Part shown: positions 43,414 through 52,757 of the stretch, in pieces
How positions within the stretch are numbered: the stretch's first letter is position 1
Layout: every line of letters begins with the position of its first letter
From: Sphingomonas sp. UV9
GTDB lineage: Bacteria > Pseudomonadota > Alphaproteobacteria > Sphingomonadales > Sphingomonadaceae
Assembly: GCF_004101245.1 (NCBI RefSeq)
Contig: NZ_SCIN01000001.1
Coordinates: 1,192,784 to 1,256,783, forward strand
DNA: 64,000 nt
Reading direction: 5' to 3'
Position numbers and translations under genes: made by a program
Notes under the pieces: generated by a model
Databases searched by the model: none
What the model was told of the DNA's origin: nothing
Seen by the model: the letters and a program-made list of their open reading frames with translations, nothing else

Positions 43414-44525
43414 TCGACGCCGTCGCGCTAACTCAGGCGCTGCTGCGCGCAGATAGCGTCACGCCCGCGCGCGGTGCGGTATTCGATGTCCTGGAGGCGG
43501 CGCTGGTGCCGCTCGGCTTCGCGGTCGATCGGTTCGTTGTCGGTGAAGCGCCGGACGGACCAGTGGAGAATTTGCTCGCCACACGCGGGACCGGACCGCG
43601 GCATCTCGCGTTCGCCGGCCATGTCGATGTCGTGCCACCGGGCGAGGGCTGGACCGGTTCGCCCTGGTCCGGCGAAGTCCGCGGCGGGCTGCTCTACGGA
43701 CGCGGCGCGGTCGACATGAAGGGCGCGGTTGCCGCATTCGTGGCTGCCGCCAGCCGCAGCGATGCCGGCACGCTGTCGCTGATCATCACCGGCGACGAGG
43801 AAGGCCCGGCGACCTACGGCACCGTTGCGCTCATGGAGCGGATGGCCGCGAGGGGGATCGTGCCCGACCTGTGCCTGGTCGGCGAACCCACCTCGACCGC
43901 GCGGCTCGGCGACATGGTGAAGATCGGGCGACGCGGTTCGGTCAACATCTGGATCGACGTGCCGGGGCGTCAAGGCCATGTCGCCTACCCGCATCTCGCT
44001 GATAATCCGATCCCGCGCCTGATCGCGATCCTCGCCGAGATCGAAGACGTCGTGCTCGATGAGGGGACCGACTGGTTCCAGCCGTCGAACATCGAGGTCA
44101 CCGACATCATCGTCGGCAACCCCGCGCACAACGTCATCCCGGCCAAGGCGTCGGCGCGACTCAGCATCCGGTTCAACGACCGTCATCGCGGGCCGGAGCT
44201 GATCGCGCGCATCCGCACGATCGCCGAACGCCATGCGCCTGATGTGGCGATAACCGGCAAGGTCTCCGGTGAAGCCTTCCTGACCGAGCCGGGCGCGTTT
44301 TCCACATTGCTCTCGGAGGCGATCCTCGCATCGACCGGGGTCACGCCGGAGCTGTCGACCACCGGCGGCACCTCCGACGCCCGCTTTCTGTCGAAGCTGT
44401 GCCCGGTGGTGGAGTTCGGCCTGATCAACGCGACGATGCACAAGGTCGACGAAGCCGTCGCGGTCGAGGATCTGCTGACGCTGACGGATATCTACGCAGG
44501 TGTGATCGACCGGGCGTTGCGATAA
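43410..44525 (+). CDS. dapE: Succinyl-diaminopimelate desuccinylase
   Basis: A 371-residue zinc amidohydrolase of the M20 family in the lysine/diaminopimelate pathway, converting N-succinyl-LL-DAP to LL-DAP and succinate. Metal ligands are visible: AFAGHVDVVPPG (His, Asp), GRGAVDMKG (Asp), TGDEEGPAT (catalytic Glu pair), LVGEPTS (Glu); STTGGTSDARFL and ATMHKVDEAV near the end. Co-translated with the upstream GST gene. Confidence 0.96.
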   Translation: MIDAVALTQALLRADSVTPARGAVFDVLEAALVPLGFAVDRFVVGEAPDGPVENLLATRGTGPRHLAFAGHVDVVPPGEGWTGSPWSGEVRGGLLYGRGAVDMKGAVAAFVAAASRSDAGTLSLIITGDEEGPATYGTVALMERMAARGIVPDLCLVGEPTSTARLGDMVKIGRRGSVNIWIDVPGRQGHVAYPHLADNPIPRLIAILAEIEDVVLDEGTDWFQPSNIEVTDIIVGNPAHNVIPAKASARLSIRFNDRHRGPELIARIRTIAERHAPDVAITGKVSGEAFLTEPGAFSTLLSEAILASTGVTPELSTTGGTSDARFLSKLCPVVEFGLINATMHKVDEAVAVEDLLTLTDIYAGVIDRALR

Positions 44526-44544
44526 ATAAGCGACGCAGTATCCA

Positions 44545-44673
44545 AATCCTCCCCCGCCAGGGGGAGGTGGCGCCGAAGGCGACGGAGGGGGAGGAACACG
44601 CAACAGCGGTTCTCCCTCACCTCCCCCTCCGTCTGGCGAGAGCCAGCCACCTCCCCCTAGCGGGGGAGGATTA
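44545..44673. repeat. Large inverted-repeat element
   Basis: Left half carries AATCCTCCCCC, GGGGGAGGTGGC, GACGGAGGGGGAGG; right half carries the inverted CCTCCCCCTCCGTC, GCCACCTCCCCC, GGGGGAGGATT. The two halves pair over about 50 bp, with internal small palindromes. A sphingomonad-type REP or non-autonomous element between dapE and the convergent smr gene. Confidence 0.75.
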
Positions 44674-44686
44674 GCCCTAATGTCGC

Positions 44687-45313
44687 CTAATCGCGCCCTC
44701 GGCGCAGGACGATATACAGCGCCCCCGCGCCGCCATGCCGCGGATGCGCCCCCCGAACGGCGGCGATCGAGTCCGCGTGACGCGAGCCCGCCAGCCAGTC
44801 CGCCACCGCCGACCGGATCGCGCCACGCGCATGCGGACGCTCGCTCTCGGGCCGCGGCGGCTTGCCCGTCACCAGCAACAGTACGCGATCCCCGCGCGCG
44901 ATCGCCCGCCCCAGCCCGACATCGAGCATCGCATGCGCCGACGCCAGCGTATGCCCGTGCAGATCGATCGAGCTGTCGGGGATCACCGCGCCGCGCACCA
45001 GTTTCTTGTCCCAGCCGCCATCGAGCGTATTCGCGGTAATCGGCTTGGCGACCGGCCGCGGTGCCACCACCGGCTTCGCCCCCGGCCGGCTGGCGAAGGG
45101 CGTGACGATGGTGCGGACGATAGGCTTTACCCGGCCCATCGGCGCGGGCGGCGGGGGGACGATCTTGCCGTTGGGCCCGATCGACGGCTTGGGCGGAGCC
45201 GGCAGCGGCGTGAGATCCGGGATGCGAACCGCGACCGCGCGCATCGGCCGAACGGTCTGCATCACCCGCGCCCAGAGTTGCGCCTCGTCAGGGTTGAGGG
45301 GTCGGCCCGCCAT
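44687..45313 (-). CDS. Smr/MutS2-domain protein
   Basis: A 208-residue protein with a C-terminal Smr domain, a putative nuclease of DNA branch structures or RNA. The start at 45313 (MAGRPLNPDEAQLWARVMQTV) fits; ATGs at 45337 and 45325 are alternatives. N-terminal half is proline-rich and disordered. The Smr domain begins SSIDLHGHTLASAHAMLDVGL (DLHG motif) and includes LLLVTGKPPRPESERPHARGAIRSAV with the HGG-related RHGGAGALYIVLRR at the end. Overlaps mltA by 26 bp. Confidence 0.9.
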   Translation of the reverse strand: MAGRPLNPDEAQLWARVMQTVRPMRAVAVRIPDLTPLPAPPKPSIGPNGKIVPPPPAPMGRVKPIVRTIVTPFASRPGAKPVVAPRPVAKPITANTLDGGWDKKLVRGAVIPDSSIDLHGHTLASAHAMLDVGLGRAIARGDRVLLLVTGKPPRPESERPHARGAIRSAVADWLAGSRHADSIAAVRGAHPRHGGAGALYIVLRRGRD

Positions 45314-46646
45314 ATTGCGCCCCATTCGCTTGGCCATTGAGACGCTGGACGGTGCCGATCGGCAGCAACAGGAACGCGGTTCCGCGCCCCGCCATGCCGC
45401 CTGCGGTCGACTCGGCGGCCGGGCCGGCGCCCCAGAACGTGTCGAAGCGGTTGCTGCCCTTGATCGCGCCGCCAGTATCCTGCGCGACCCACAAACCGCT
45501 CGCATCCTGCCGGTCGAGCGACAGGAATACGGGCGCGCCCAATGGCACGAACTTGACGTCCGCCGCCGCACTCACCTGCCCGGTGACCGGCAGGCCGAGT
45601 GCCCCCAAGGGTGCCCCCTCCAACTCGCGAAAGAACACGAAACTCTTGTTCTCGCGCATGATCGCCTGCCCTTCGGCCGGATGCGCGTGGAGCCAGGCGA
45701 CGATCCCCTGCATCGAGGTCTGGCCCGGTTGCAGCAGACCGCGCGACTTCATCAGAGCACCGATGCCGGTGTAATCGCGACCGTTCTGCGTTGCATAACC
45801 GATCCGCAATATCTCGCCGTCGGGCAACCGAAGCCGCCCCGACCCCTGGATCTGCAGGAAGAACAATTCGACCGGATCGCGCGCCCAGGCGAGGATCGGA
45901 GCCCGCCCCGAAAGCGCGCCCTGCTCGATCGCGGTACGGTCGTAATAGGGCACCAGATTGCTGCGATCGACGCGACCGCGGACTTTCTTGCCCTTCAAAC
46001 TGGTCGAGAACGTGCCGAGATCGACGTCGATCAGGTCGTTCGGCCGCCCGTAGATCGGCGCATAGCCATCACGACGCTCGAGCGAGCCCGCGATCTCCGG
46101 CTCGTAATAGCCCGTCGCGAACGCCTTGCCGTCGCCGACCTGCACCGCTTCGAACCACTGCGTGAAAAAGGTGCGGGCACCGCCGCGCGCGACCGAAGCC
46201 GCCGCCGCACAGGCCGGCTGCCAGTCGGCGCCGCGCGTCAAGCCCGACGTATCGGTGCGGCGCATCAGCGACGGGCAGCTCGTGATATAGGCGGAGAGCG
46301 CCGACTGCGCCTGGATCTCGTCGATCGGCAAGCTCGCGATCGGCGGTCCCGCAGTGACGCCAGCGGTTACCGCGTTGGTCGGTGCGGTCGGAGCAAGGAC
46401 TGGGAGCGGCAACATCGGCACCGCGCCGACGATCCGCGCCGGCATCTGGATGCCGCGGATGTTGGGCGAAGCGCCGGTATCGCGCGAGGGATGCACCCGC
46501 ACCGGCCCTGCAGGTGTTTCGCGACCCGCGTTGCCGCCACGATCGACCGGCGCGGGGCCCGAGCGCGGCGGCTCGACGCTGCCGACGCACGCGCTCAATA
46601 GCAGCGAAAGACCTATCCCGCCGAGCCCCGCCCCCCTGAAGCGCAC
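45288..46646 (-). CDS. mltA: Murein transglycosylase A
   Basis: A lytic transglycosylase (452 residues) that cleaves peptidoglycan glycan strands. The GTG at 46646 (VRFRGAGLGG) has GAGG seven bases upstream and is preferred over the TTG at 46652 in the overlap with timA. Lipobox LLLSACVG; 100-residue low-complexity linker; MltA domain: ATGYYEPEIAGS, IQGSGRLRLPDG, then the 3D domain with catalytic aspartates: GLWVAQDTGGAIKGSNRFDTFWGAG. Membrane-anchored. Confidence 0.94.
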   Translation of the reverse strand: MRFRGAGLGGIGLSLLLSACVGSVEPPRSGPAPVDRGGNAGRETPAGPVRVHPSRDTGASPNIRGIQMPARIVGAVPMLPLPVLAPTAPTNAVTAGVTAGPPIASLPIDEIQAQSALSAYITSCPSLMRRTDTSGLTRGADWQPACAAAASVARGGARTFFTQWFEAVQVGDGKAFATGYYEPEIAGSLERRDGYAPIYGRPNDLIDVDLGTFSTSLKGKKVRGRVDRSNLVPYYDRTAIEQGALSGRAPILAWARDPVELFFLQIQGSGRLRLPDGEILRIGYATQNGRDYTGIGALMKSRGLLQPGQTSMQGIVAWLHAHPAEGQAIMRENKSFVFFRELEGAPLGALGLPVTGQVSAAADVKFVPLGAPVFLSLDRQDASGLWVAQDTGGAIKGSNRFDTFWGAGPAAESTAGGMAGRGTAFLLLPIGTVQRLNGQANGAQYGGPTPQP

Positions 46647-46648
46647 GA

Positions 46649-47293
46649 TCAAGCCTCGTCGGTGTCGGCAAGCTTCCAGTTCGGATCGCTGCTTTTCAGC
46701 GTCCGTGCGAAGGTCCAGACGTCGTGCGTCTCGACCGCATCGGTCAGCGATCCGGCCAGAACATTGCCCTCGCCGTCACGCGTGACGGCGGCGATGTCTG
46801 CGTCGAACCGTACCGTTATCCGCGCATCGCGCCCCGAAACGCTCGCATCGGAAATCACCGCGCGCTCGATCGATACAAGACGGTTGTCGAGCACTTCGCC
46901 CGCCGCGACCCGCGCTGCGATCGCTTCGGCGAAGGCCGCGCGAACGTCGTCCTCGGCGAGATAGCCGAGTTGTTCCTCGTCGCCCTTCCAGAAGGCTTCG
47001 AGCACCATGCGGTATGCGCCTTGCGCGCCTTCAAGGAACTGGTTGACGTCGAACCCGGGTTCGCTGGCGACGATCGATCGCAGGCCAGCTTCGGCCTGCG
47101 GTTCGATGTTGCGGCTGACGACCTCGCGGGGTTCAGGCGTCGCATCCACCGTTCGTGGAACGGCGGCGAGCGCAGGACGGTCCTCGGCCGCGCGCGGCAA
47201 GGGCTGTTCATGCCCCGTCCGCTTGCCGAGCACGCTATACAGTCGCATCGCCAAGAAGCCTGCAACCATCGCGAGAAGAACTACGTAAAACAA
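46649..47293 (-). CDS. Tim44/TimA-family adaptor protein
   Basis: A 214-residue inner-membrane protein with a C-terminal Tim44-like domain, conserved in alphaproteobacteria (TimA). Start taken at a TTG (47293, reading FYVVLLAMVAGFLAMRLYSVLGKRTGHE) because GGAGG lies five bases upstream (47299-47303); the frame is open to 47320. Tim44 domain: FDVNQFLEGAQGAYRMVLEAFWKGD, LDNRLVSIERAVISD, HDVWTFARTLKSSDPNWKL. Near mltA and divergent from secB, the usual alphaproteobacterial arrangement. Confidence 0.92.
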   Translation of the reverse strand: MFYVVLLAMVAGFLAMRLYSVLGKRTGHEQPLPRAAEDRPALAAVPRTVDATPEPREVVSRNIEPQAEAGLRSIVASEPGFDVNQFLEGAQGAYRMVLEAFWKGDEEQLGYLAEDDVRAAFAEAIAARVAAGEVLDNRLVSIERAVISDASVSGRDARITVRFDADIAAVTRDGEGNVLAGSLTDAVETHDVWTFARTLKSSDPNWKLADTDEA

Positions 47294-47460
47294 CCGTGCC
47301 TCCGATCTTCGGGCTAACATAGGCCAAAGCTGCGCTTATTCAAACCCGGGCCCGTTGAAACGCCCGGTCGGCACTGCTACTCGCAGCCCTCTGACCGACA
47401 TGAACGCGCAAGCGTCCCGCTTCGGTCCCTATCTCACGCTTCTTCGCAAGGACACGACGA

Positions 47461-47982
47461 ATGGATGATCAGGACAATGGCGTGACCGCGCCCGACCAGA
47501 TGGGCGACCAGCTCGTGAACGGCGAGGACACGATCCCCGCCGCCGGCCTGATCTCGCAATACGTCAAGGATCTGTCGTTCGAGAACCCGAACGCCCCCGC
47601 CGTCTACCAGAACCAGACCCCGCCGGCGATCGACGTGCAGTTCAACATCGGTGCGGCGCAGGTCGGCGACGAAGTGCATGAGGTCGTGCTGAAGATCGAC
47701 GTCCGCGCCGAAACCGACGGGCAGGTCGCGTTCATCGTCGACCTCTCCTACGCCGGCCTGTTCGGCCTGCGCAACATCCCCGCGGAGCATGTCCAGCCGT
47801 TCCTGCTGGGCGAGGCCCCGCGCCTGCTGTTCCCGTTCGCCCGCCGGGTGCTGTCGGATGCGGTCCGTGACGGTGGCTTCCCGCCGCTGCTGCTCGAGCC
47901 GATCGATTTCGGCCAGCTGTACCTGACCCAGTCGGAGCAGCAGGGCATCCAGCCGAACGTCGGCGATTTCGGCCAGGCCTGA
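47461..47982 (+). CDS. secB: Protein-export chaperone SecB
   Basis: A 173-residue tetrameric chaperone that keeps pre-proteins unfolded for SecA. Seen: QYVKDLSFENPNAP, IDVQFNIGAAQVGDEVHEVVLKIDV, AFIVDLSYAGLFGLRNIPAEHVQPFLLGEAPRLLFPFARRVLSDAVRDGGFPPLLLEPIDFGQLY. The acidic N-terminus is a little long, as is common in sphingomonads. Followed after 25 bp by murJ. Confidence 0.97.
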   Translation: MDDQDNGVTAPDQMGDQLVNGEDTIPAAGLISQYVKDLSFENPNAPAVYQNQTPPAIDVQFNIGAAQVGDEVHEVVLKIDVRAETDGQVAFIVDLSYAGLFGLRNIPAEHVQPFLLGEAPRLLFPFARRVLSDAVRDGGFPPLLLEPIDFGQLYLTQSEQQGIQPNVGDFGQA

Positions 47983-48007
47983 TCGACCGGAGGCGGAGGG
48001 CGAGTAG

Positions 48008-49573
48008 ATGAACCTGACCAAGGCGCTGGGGTCGGTCGGTGGGCTAACGCTTGCCAGCCGTGTCCTGGGGCTGCTGCGCGACTCGCTGTTCGCACGGTTC
48101 GTCGGTGCCGGGTTCGCATCGGACGCGTTCCTGATCGCGTTCCGCCTCCCCAACATGTTCCGCGCGCTTTTCGCGGAGGGCGCATTTTCCGCCGCGTTCA
48201 TTCCGATGTTCAATCGGAAGGTCGGCGCGAAGGACGGGCGCGGGCTGCCGGACGGCATTACGTTCGCCGAGGACGCGCTGTCCGTATTGCTGCCGACGTT
48301 GATCGCGATGACGGTGCTGTTCGAGCTTGCCGCGTGGCCGATGACGTGGCTGCTGACCTTCGGGTTCAATGGCGCGAGCGCGGAGCGGTTCGACTATGTC
48401 GTCCATCTTTCGCGGATCACGTTGCCCTATCTGCTGCTGATCAGCCTCGTCTCGCTGCTCGGCGGCATCCTCAATTCGCTGCATAAATTCTGGATCAACG
48501 CCGCCGCGCCGATCCTGCTCAACGCGACGCTGATCGCCGCCCTGCTGCTGTTCCACGAGCGCCAGCCGCTCCTGACCGCGCGCAACCAGGCGATCGCGGT
48601 GACGGTGTCGGGCGCGTTGCAGCTTCTGTGGCTGATCTGGGCCTGTCGCGCATCCGGCGTGAAGCTCCGCCTGAAACGGCCGCAGCTCAATCCCGACGTG
48701 AAGAAGCTGATGTCGCTGATCTGGCCCGCCGCGGCCGGGGCCGGCGCGGTGCAGATCAATCTCGTCGTCTCGACCGCGCTCGCCGCCGCGTTGCTGCCGG
48801 CCGGATCGGTCTCGTACATCTATTTCGCCGACCGATTGAATCAGCTCCCGCTCGGCCTGATCGGGATCGGTCTCGGCACTGTCCTGCTCCCCACCATCTC
48901 GCGCCAGCTCGGTCGCGGCGAGGATGCGGAGGCGATGACGACGCAGAACCGCGGCATGGAACTCGCGCTGTTCCTCACGCTACCCGCGACGGTCGCGCTG
49001 ATCGTCTGCGGCGTGCCGATCGTCGGGGCGCTGTTCCAGCACGGCAAGTTCGCGCTCAACGACAGCGTACTGACCGCGCAAGCCTTAGCCGCCTTCTCGA
49101 TCGGACTGCCGTCGTACATCCTCGTGAAGGTCCTGACGCCCGGTTATTACGCGCGCTCCGACACGAAGACGCCGGTGCGCTACGCGACGATGTCGATGGT
49201 CGTGAACCTCGTTCTCAACCTCGCCTTCATCAAGCCGCTCGGCCACATGGGCCCGCCGCTGGCGACCGCGATCGCCAGCACGGTCAACGTCGCGATGCTC
49301 TATCGCACGCTCGTTCGCCGTGGTCATTTCACGCCCGATGCGCGGCTGGTGCGACGGACGTGGCGGCTGCTCGTCGCCGCGCTGATCATGGGCGTCGTGA
49401 TGTTCTTCCTGAACGACCTGTTCCAGCCGTTCGTGACCGGCACCAGCATCCAGCGCTGGGGGGCGATGCTGGTGCTGGTGACCACCGGCGGGGTCGTCTA
49501 TGCGATCGCGACCTTGCTCACCGGCGCGTTCCGGCTGGGCGACATCTCCACGCTTCTGCGTCGTTCACGATAG
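48008..49573 (+). CDS. murJ: Lipid II flippase MurJ
   Basis: A 521-residue integral membrane protein with fourteen helices that moves lipid II across the inner membrane. Landmarks: LASRVLGLLRDSLFARFVGAGFASDAFLIAFRLPNMFRALFAEGAFSAAFIPMF, AAGAGAVQINLVVSTALAA, YIYFADRLNQLPLGLIGIGLGTVLLPTISRQL. Acts in peptidoglycan synthesis; 8 bp before trpS. Confidence 0.96.
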   Translation: MNLTKALGSVGGLTLASRVLGLLRDSLFARFVGAGFASDAFLIAFRLPNMFRALFAEGAFSAAFIPMFNRKVGAKDGRGLPDGITFAEDALSVLLPTLIAMTVLFELAAWPMTWLLTFGFNGASAERFDYVVHLSRITLPYLLLISLVSLLGGILNSLHKFWINAAAPILLNATLIAALLLFHERQPLLTARNQAIAVTVSGALQLLWLIWACRASGVKLRLKRPQLNPDVKKLMSLIWPAAAGAGAVQINLVVSTALAAALLPAGSVSYIYFADRLNQLPLGLIGIGLGTVLLPTISRQLGRGEDAEAMTTQNRGMELALFLTLPATVALIVCGVPIVGALFQHGKFALNDSVLTAQALAAFSIGLPSYILVKVLTPGYYARSDTKTPVRYATMSMVVNLVLNLAFIKPLGHMGPPLATAIASTVNVAMLYRTLVRRGHFTPDARLVRRTWRLLVAALIMGVVMFFLNDLFQPFVTGTSIQRWGAMLVLVTTGGVVYAIATLLTGAFRLGDISTLLRRSR

Positions 49574-49581
49574 GTCCTTCC

Positions 49582-50589
49582 ATGCGCGTTGTTTCCGGCA
49601 TCAAGCCTACGGGCAATCTCCACCTCGGCAATTATCTCGGCGCGGTGAAACAGTGGGTGGCGCTGCAGCACGACGTCGCGGCGCAGGGCGGCGAGTCGAT
49701 GTTCTTCATCGCCGATCTCCACGCGCCGACCGAATGGATCGCACCCGCCGAACTCGCCGACCACACGATCGAAGTCGCCGCGACGATGATCGCCGCCGGA
49801 ATCGACCCGGCAAAGTCGATCCTCTTCAACCAGGCGCGCGTCCCCGCGCATAGCGAGATGGCGTGGCTGCTCAACACGGTCGCCCGCGTCGGCTGGCTGA
49901 ACCGCATGACTCAGTTCAAGGACAAGGCGGGCAAGAACCGCGAGGGCGCAAGCGTCGGCCTGTACGATTACCCGGTGCTGATGGCCGCCGACGTGCTGCT
50001 CTACAACGCGACTCACGTGCCCGTGGGCGAGGACCAGAAACAGCATCTCGAACTCGCGCGCGACATCGCCACGAAGTTCAACGGCGATTACGGCGTCGAC
50101 CTGTTCACGCTCCCCGCGCCGCTCATCAGCAAGGCCGCACCGCGGATCATGTCGTTGCGCGATGCCTCGGCGAAGATGTCGAAGTCGAACCCGTCCGAGC
50201 AGTCGGTGGTCAAGCTGATCGACAGCGACGACACCATCGCCGACAAGTTCCGCAAGGCAAAGACCGACCCCGACGTGTTGCCGGCGACGGTCGAGGAGCT
50301 GGGCGACCGGGCCGAGGCACGCAACCTGCTGACGATCTACGCAGCGTTGGCGGATAGCGATATCGCGACCGTGCTGGGCGAGTTCGGCGGCAAGGGCTTC
50401 GGCGCGTTCAAGCCGGCGCTGGCGGATCTCGCGGTCGCGAAGCTCGGTCCGATCCGCGACGAGATGGTCCGGCTGCTGGATGACCGCAGTGCGGTGACGG
50501 CAGTGCTGCAGGCGGGTGCGGAGAAGGCACGCGCCTTGGCCGCGCCGGTCCTGAAACGGACGCAAGACGCGATGGGGCTTCAAGTCTAA
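49582..50589 (+). CDS. trpS: Tryptophanyl-tRNA synthetase
   Basis: A 335-residue class I aminoacyl-tRNA synthetase. HIGH-like motif PTGNLHLGNY near residue 9, KMSKS motif in ASAKMSKSNPSE, and the tryptophan-binding segment YPVLMAADVLLYNATHVPVGEDQKQHLELARD. ATG 49582 chosen as the family start (MRVVSGIKPTG); the reading frame is open for a long way upstream inside murJ, without meaning. Confidence 0.96.
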   Translation: MRVVSGIKPTGNLHLGNYLGAVKQWVALQHDVAAQGGESMFFIADLHAPTEWIAPAELADHTIEVAATMIAAGIDPAKSILFNQARVPAHSEMAWLLNTVARVGWLNRMTQFKDKAGKNREGASVGLYDYPVLMAADVLLYNATHVPVGEDQKQHLELARDIATKFNGDYGVDLFTLPAPLISKAAPRIMSLRDASAKMSKSNPSEQSVVKLIDSDDTIADKFRKAKTDPDVLPATVEELGDRAEARNLLTIYAALADSDIATVLGEFGGKGFGAFKPALADLAVAKLGPIRDEMVRLLDDRSAVTAVLQAGAEKARALAAPVLKRTQDAMGLQV

Positions 50590-50627
50590 GCGACACCCCC
50601 GCGCCCGTCACGCCACCTACACCCGTC

Positions 50628-50810
50628 ACCCCAGCGAAAGCTGGGGTCTGCCTTCGCTACACGCGACGCCCGCCAAACGACGAGATCCCAGCTTGCGCTG
50701 GGATGACGGTAAGAATGCGGGTGACGAGCGTTGTCGTGAGCGAACGCAAACTGAAGCCGTTCCCCCGCGGAGGCGGGGGCCCAGCCTGGGCTCCCGCCTT
50801 CGCGGGGGAA
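50628..50810. repeat. Two REP-like palindrome groups
   Basis: First: CCCCAGC-GAAA-GCTGGGG (50629-50646) and ATCCCAGC-TTGC-GCTGGGAT (50685-50704) in opposite sense. Second: CCCCCGC-GGAG-GCGGGGG then CCCGC-CTTC-GCGGG (about 50762-50808). They fill the gap between the convergent trpS and dnaA genes. Confidence 0.75.
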
Positions 50811-50824
50811 CAAGGGGGGGAAGA

Positions 50825-52330
50825 CTAGCCCTCGAGCTCGCGCATCAACACGCGCACGGCCGCATCGATATCCCGATCCGAATCGCGCAGCTCCTCGATC
50901 TTGCGCACCGCATGGATCACCGTCGAGTGATCGCGCCCACCGAACTTCCGCCCGATCTCCGGCAGCGACCGGGTCGTCAGTCGCTTGGCCAGATACATCG
51001 CGATCTGCCGCGGCCGCGCCACCGCCCGCGCACGCCGCGCGGAAATCAGGTCGAGCGGCTTCAGCTCGAAATGCGCCGACACCAGCTTCTGGATCTCGTC
51101 GATCGTCACGCGCTTCTGCGCACCGCGCAACACTTCGCCCAACGTCGCCACCGCGAAATCGAGGTCGATCGTGTCCCCGGTCAGCTGCGCATACGCCACC
51201 ACCCGGTTGAGCGCACCTTCGAGCTCACGGATATTCGCATGGATCCGACTGGCGAGCAGGTCGAGCACGTCGGTCGGTACGCGCATGTCGGGCAGGTCGA
51301 CCAGCTTGCGATCGAGGATCGTCCGGCGCAGCGTCAGGTCGGGCGCCTTGATGTCCGCGACCAGCCCCACCGCCATCCGGCTGACGATCCGCGCCTCGAC
51401 ACCTTCCAGCGCCTGCGGGCAGCGATCGGCGGAAATGACGAGCCGCTTGCCCGCCGCCATGATCTCGTTGACCGTGTGGAAGAATTCTTCCTGCGTCGCG
51501 TCCTTGCCCGCGATGAACTGGAGATCGTCGATCAGCAACAGGTCGGCGCCGCGCAGCCGCTGCTTGAATGCATGCGTGTCGCGCGCGCGCATCGACGCGA
51601 CGAAATCGTACATGAAGCGCTCGGCGGACATGCACAGCACGACCGCATGCGGGTTATGCTCGAGGAACGCATGGCCGATCGCGTGCATGAGGTGGGTCTT
51701 GCCCTGCCCCGTGCCGCTGTGGAGGAACAAGGGGCTGAACCGCACCGGACCCGGCTCGGCGAGCACCTTGGCGGCATTGAACGCGACCTTGTTCGAGGGA
51801 TCGACGACGAATCGCGCAAACGTGTAGCGCGGGTCGAGCGGCGGCCGCTCGGCAGGAACGCCCATGATGACCGGTGCAGTGACCGGAGCCGCCGGCGCCG
51901 GCTTCAACGACGGGTCGACGCCGAACTTCAGCGACGCCTGCACGGGCTCGGCGACCGGCTTGGCCGCGATCGGCAGGGGATCGGCAACCGGCTTGGGTGC
52001 GACGATATCGGCGACCGGCTCGATCGCCAGCACGACGGCTGCGCGACCCGGTGCCCGCGTCTCGATCTGGACCGTGCGGACGTGCGGCAGGATCTGCTTG
52101 AATTCCAGCACCAGCCGATCCGCATAATGGTTGCGGACCCAGTTGGTCATGAACGCCGATGGCAGCGCGAGGCGGATCGTGTCGCGGTCCGCGCCGGCGA
52201 TCAGCTCGATCGGCTTCAGCCATTGCTCGAACAGCCGTACCCCCGCCGACTCGCGCAGCGACGCCCGAACACGAACCCAGGCCTTCTCGGCCTCGGTCGC
52301 GTGTTCAGTCGATCCCTGCCACTTCGTCAC
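50825..52330 (-). CDS. dnaA: Chromosomal replication initiator DnaA
   Basis: Replication initiator (about 501 residues from the GTG at 52330, reading TKWQGSTEHATEAEKAWVRVR; a GTG at 52336 and an upstream frame to 52411 exist). Domain I: WLKPIELIAGADRDTIRLALPSAFMTNWVRNHY. A Pro/Ala/Val-rich domain II follows. AAA+ domain III: HSGTGQGKTHLMHAIGH (Walker A), DLLLIDDLQFIAGK (Walker B), RLVISADRCP (sensor I). Domain IV ends with the DnaA-box-binding signature GGRDHSTVIHAVRKIE. The gene is downstream of rpsT on the same strand. Confidence 0.96.
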   Translation of the reverse strand: MTKWQGSTEHATEAEKAWVRVRASLRESAGVRLFEQWLKPIELIAGADRDTIRLALPSAFMTNWVRNHYADRLVLEFKQILPHVRTVQIETRAPGRAAVVLAIEPVADIVAPKPVADPLPIAAKPVAEPVQASLKFGVDPSLKPAPAAPVTAPVIMGVPAERPPLDPRYTFARFVVDPSNKVAFNAAKVLAEPGPVRFSPLFLHSGTGQGKTHLMHAIGHAFLEHNPHAVVLCMSAERFMYDFVASMRARDTHAFKQRLRGADLLLIDDLQFIAGKDATQEEFFHTVNEIMAAGKRLVISADRCPQALEGVEARIVSRMAVGLVADIKAPDLTLRRTILDRKLVDLPDMRVPTDVLDLLASRIHANIRELEGALNRVVAYAQLTGDTIDLDFAVATLGEVLRGAQKRVTIDEIQKLVSAHFELKPLDLISARRARAVARPRQIAMYLAKRLTTRSLPEIGRKFGGRDHSTVIHAVRKIEELRDSDRDIDAAVRVLMRELEG

Positions 52331-52700
52331 GCGCACACTTCTCCGGCCCCGCGCGACACTCGCGCTGGTGATATAGTCCCGACAGAAAATGGACCCCCCG
52401 ACGACCGACAAGGGTCATCCGGCATCTTCGCCCTGTTTGTAAGGCAGCGGTGGAAACCACCGTCGCTGTGGCCCCCGTTATGAAGCGATCGGCGATCCGA
52501 GCAAGACCCGTACGCGTCACATTTCCGAAATAAAGCGGGTTGACTTGCACAAGCCGCGGAAATGCGTCGATATTTTTATAAGTTGCTGTGTTCACACATT
52601 TTTTGCAAATCTGTCATGCCCGTGACGCAATTCCACATCGCTCGAATCGTGGGGAATCCGTGGGTTGCGCGCGCCGCCAAAGGGTTCCCTTCGCAGACGC
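52331..52700. other. dnaA upstream region
   Basis: About 370 bp between rpsT's terminator and dnaA. It must contain the dnaA promoter. I see no cluster of TTATCCACA-type DnaA boxes and no AT-rich unwinding region beyond a short T-rich patch at 52570-52605, so no origin is called. Confidence 0.5.
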
Positions 52701-52729
52701 AAAAAACCCGCCGGGAATGCCCGGCGGGT
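52701..52729 (-). terminator. Intrinsic terminator of rpsT
   Basis: On the minus strand ACCCGCCGGG-CATT-CCCGGCGGGT is a perfect 10-bp stem followed by TTTTTT. It lies 28 bp after the rpsT stop. Confidence 0.93.
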
Positions 52730-52757
52730 GATCCGCTTCGACAGTGACGACGGTCGC

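Noticed and set aside
52331-52700. Possible chromosomal origin beside dnaA
   Set aside because: No DnaA-box cluster or clear unwinding element; in many alphaproteobacteria oriC is elsewhere.
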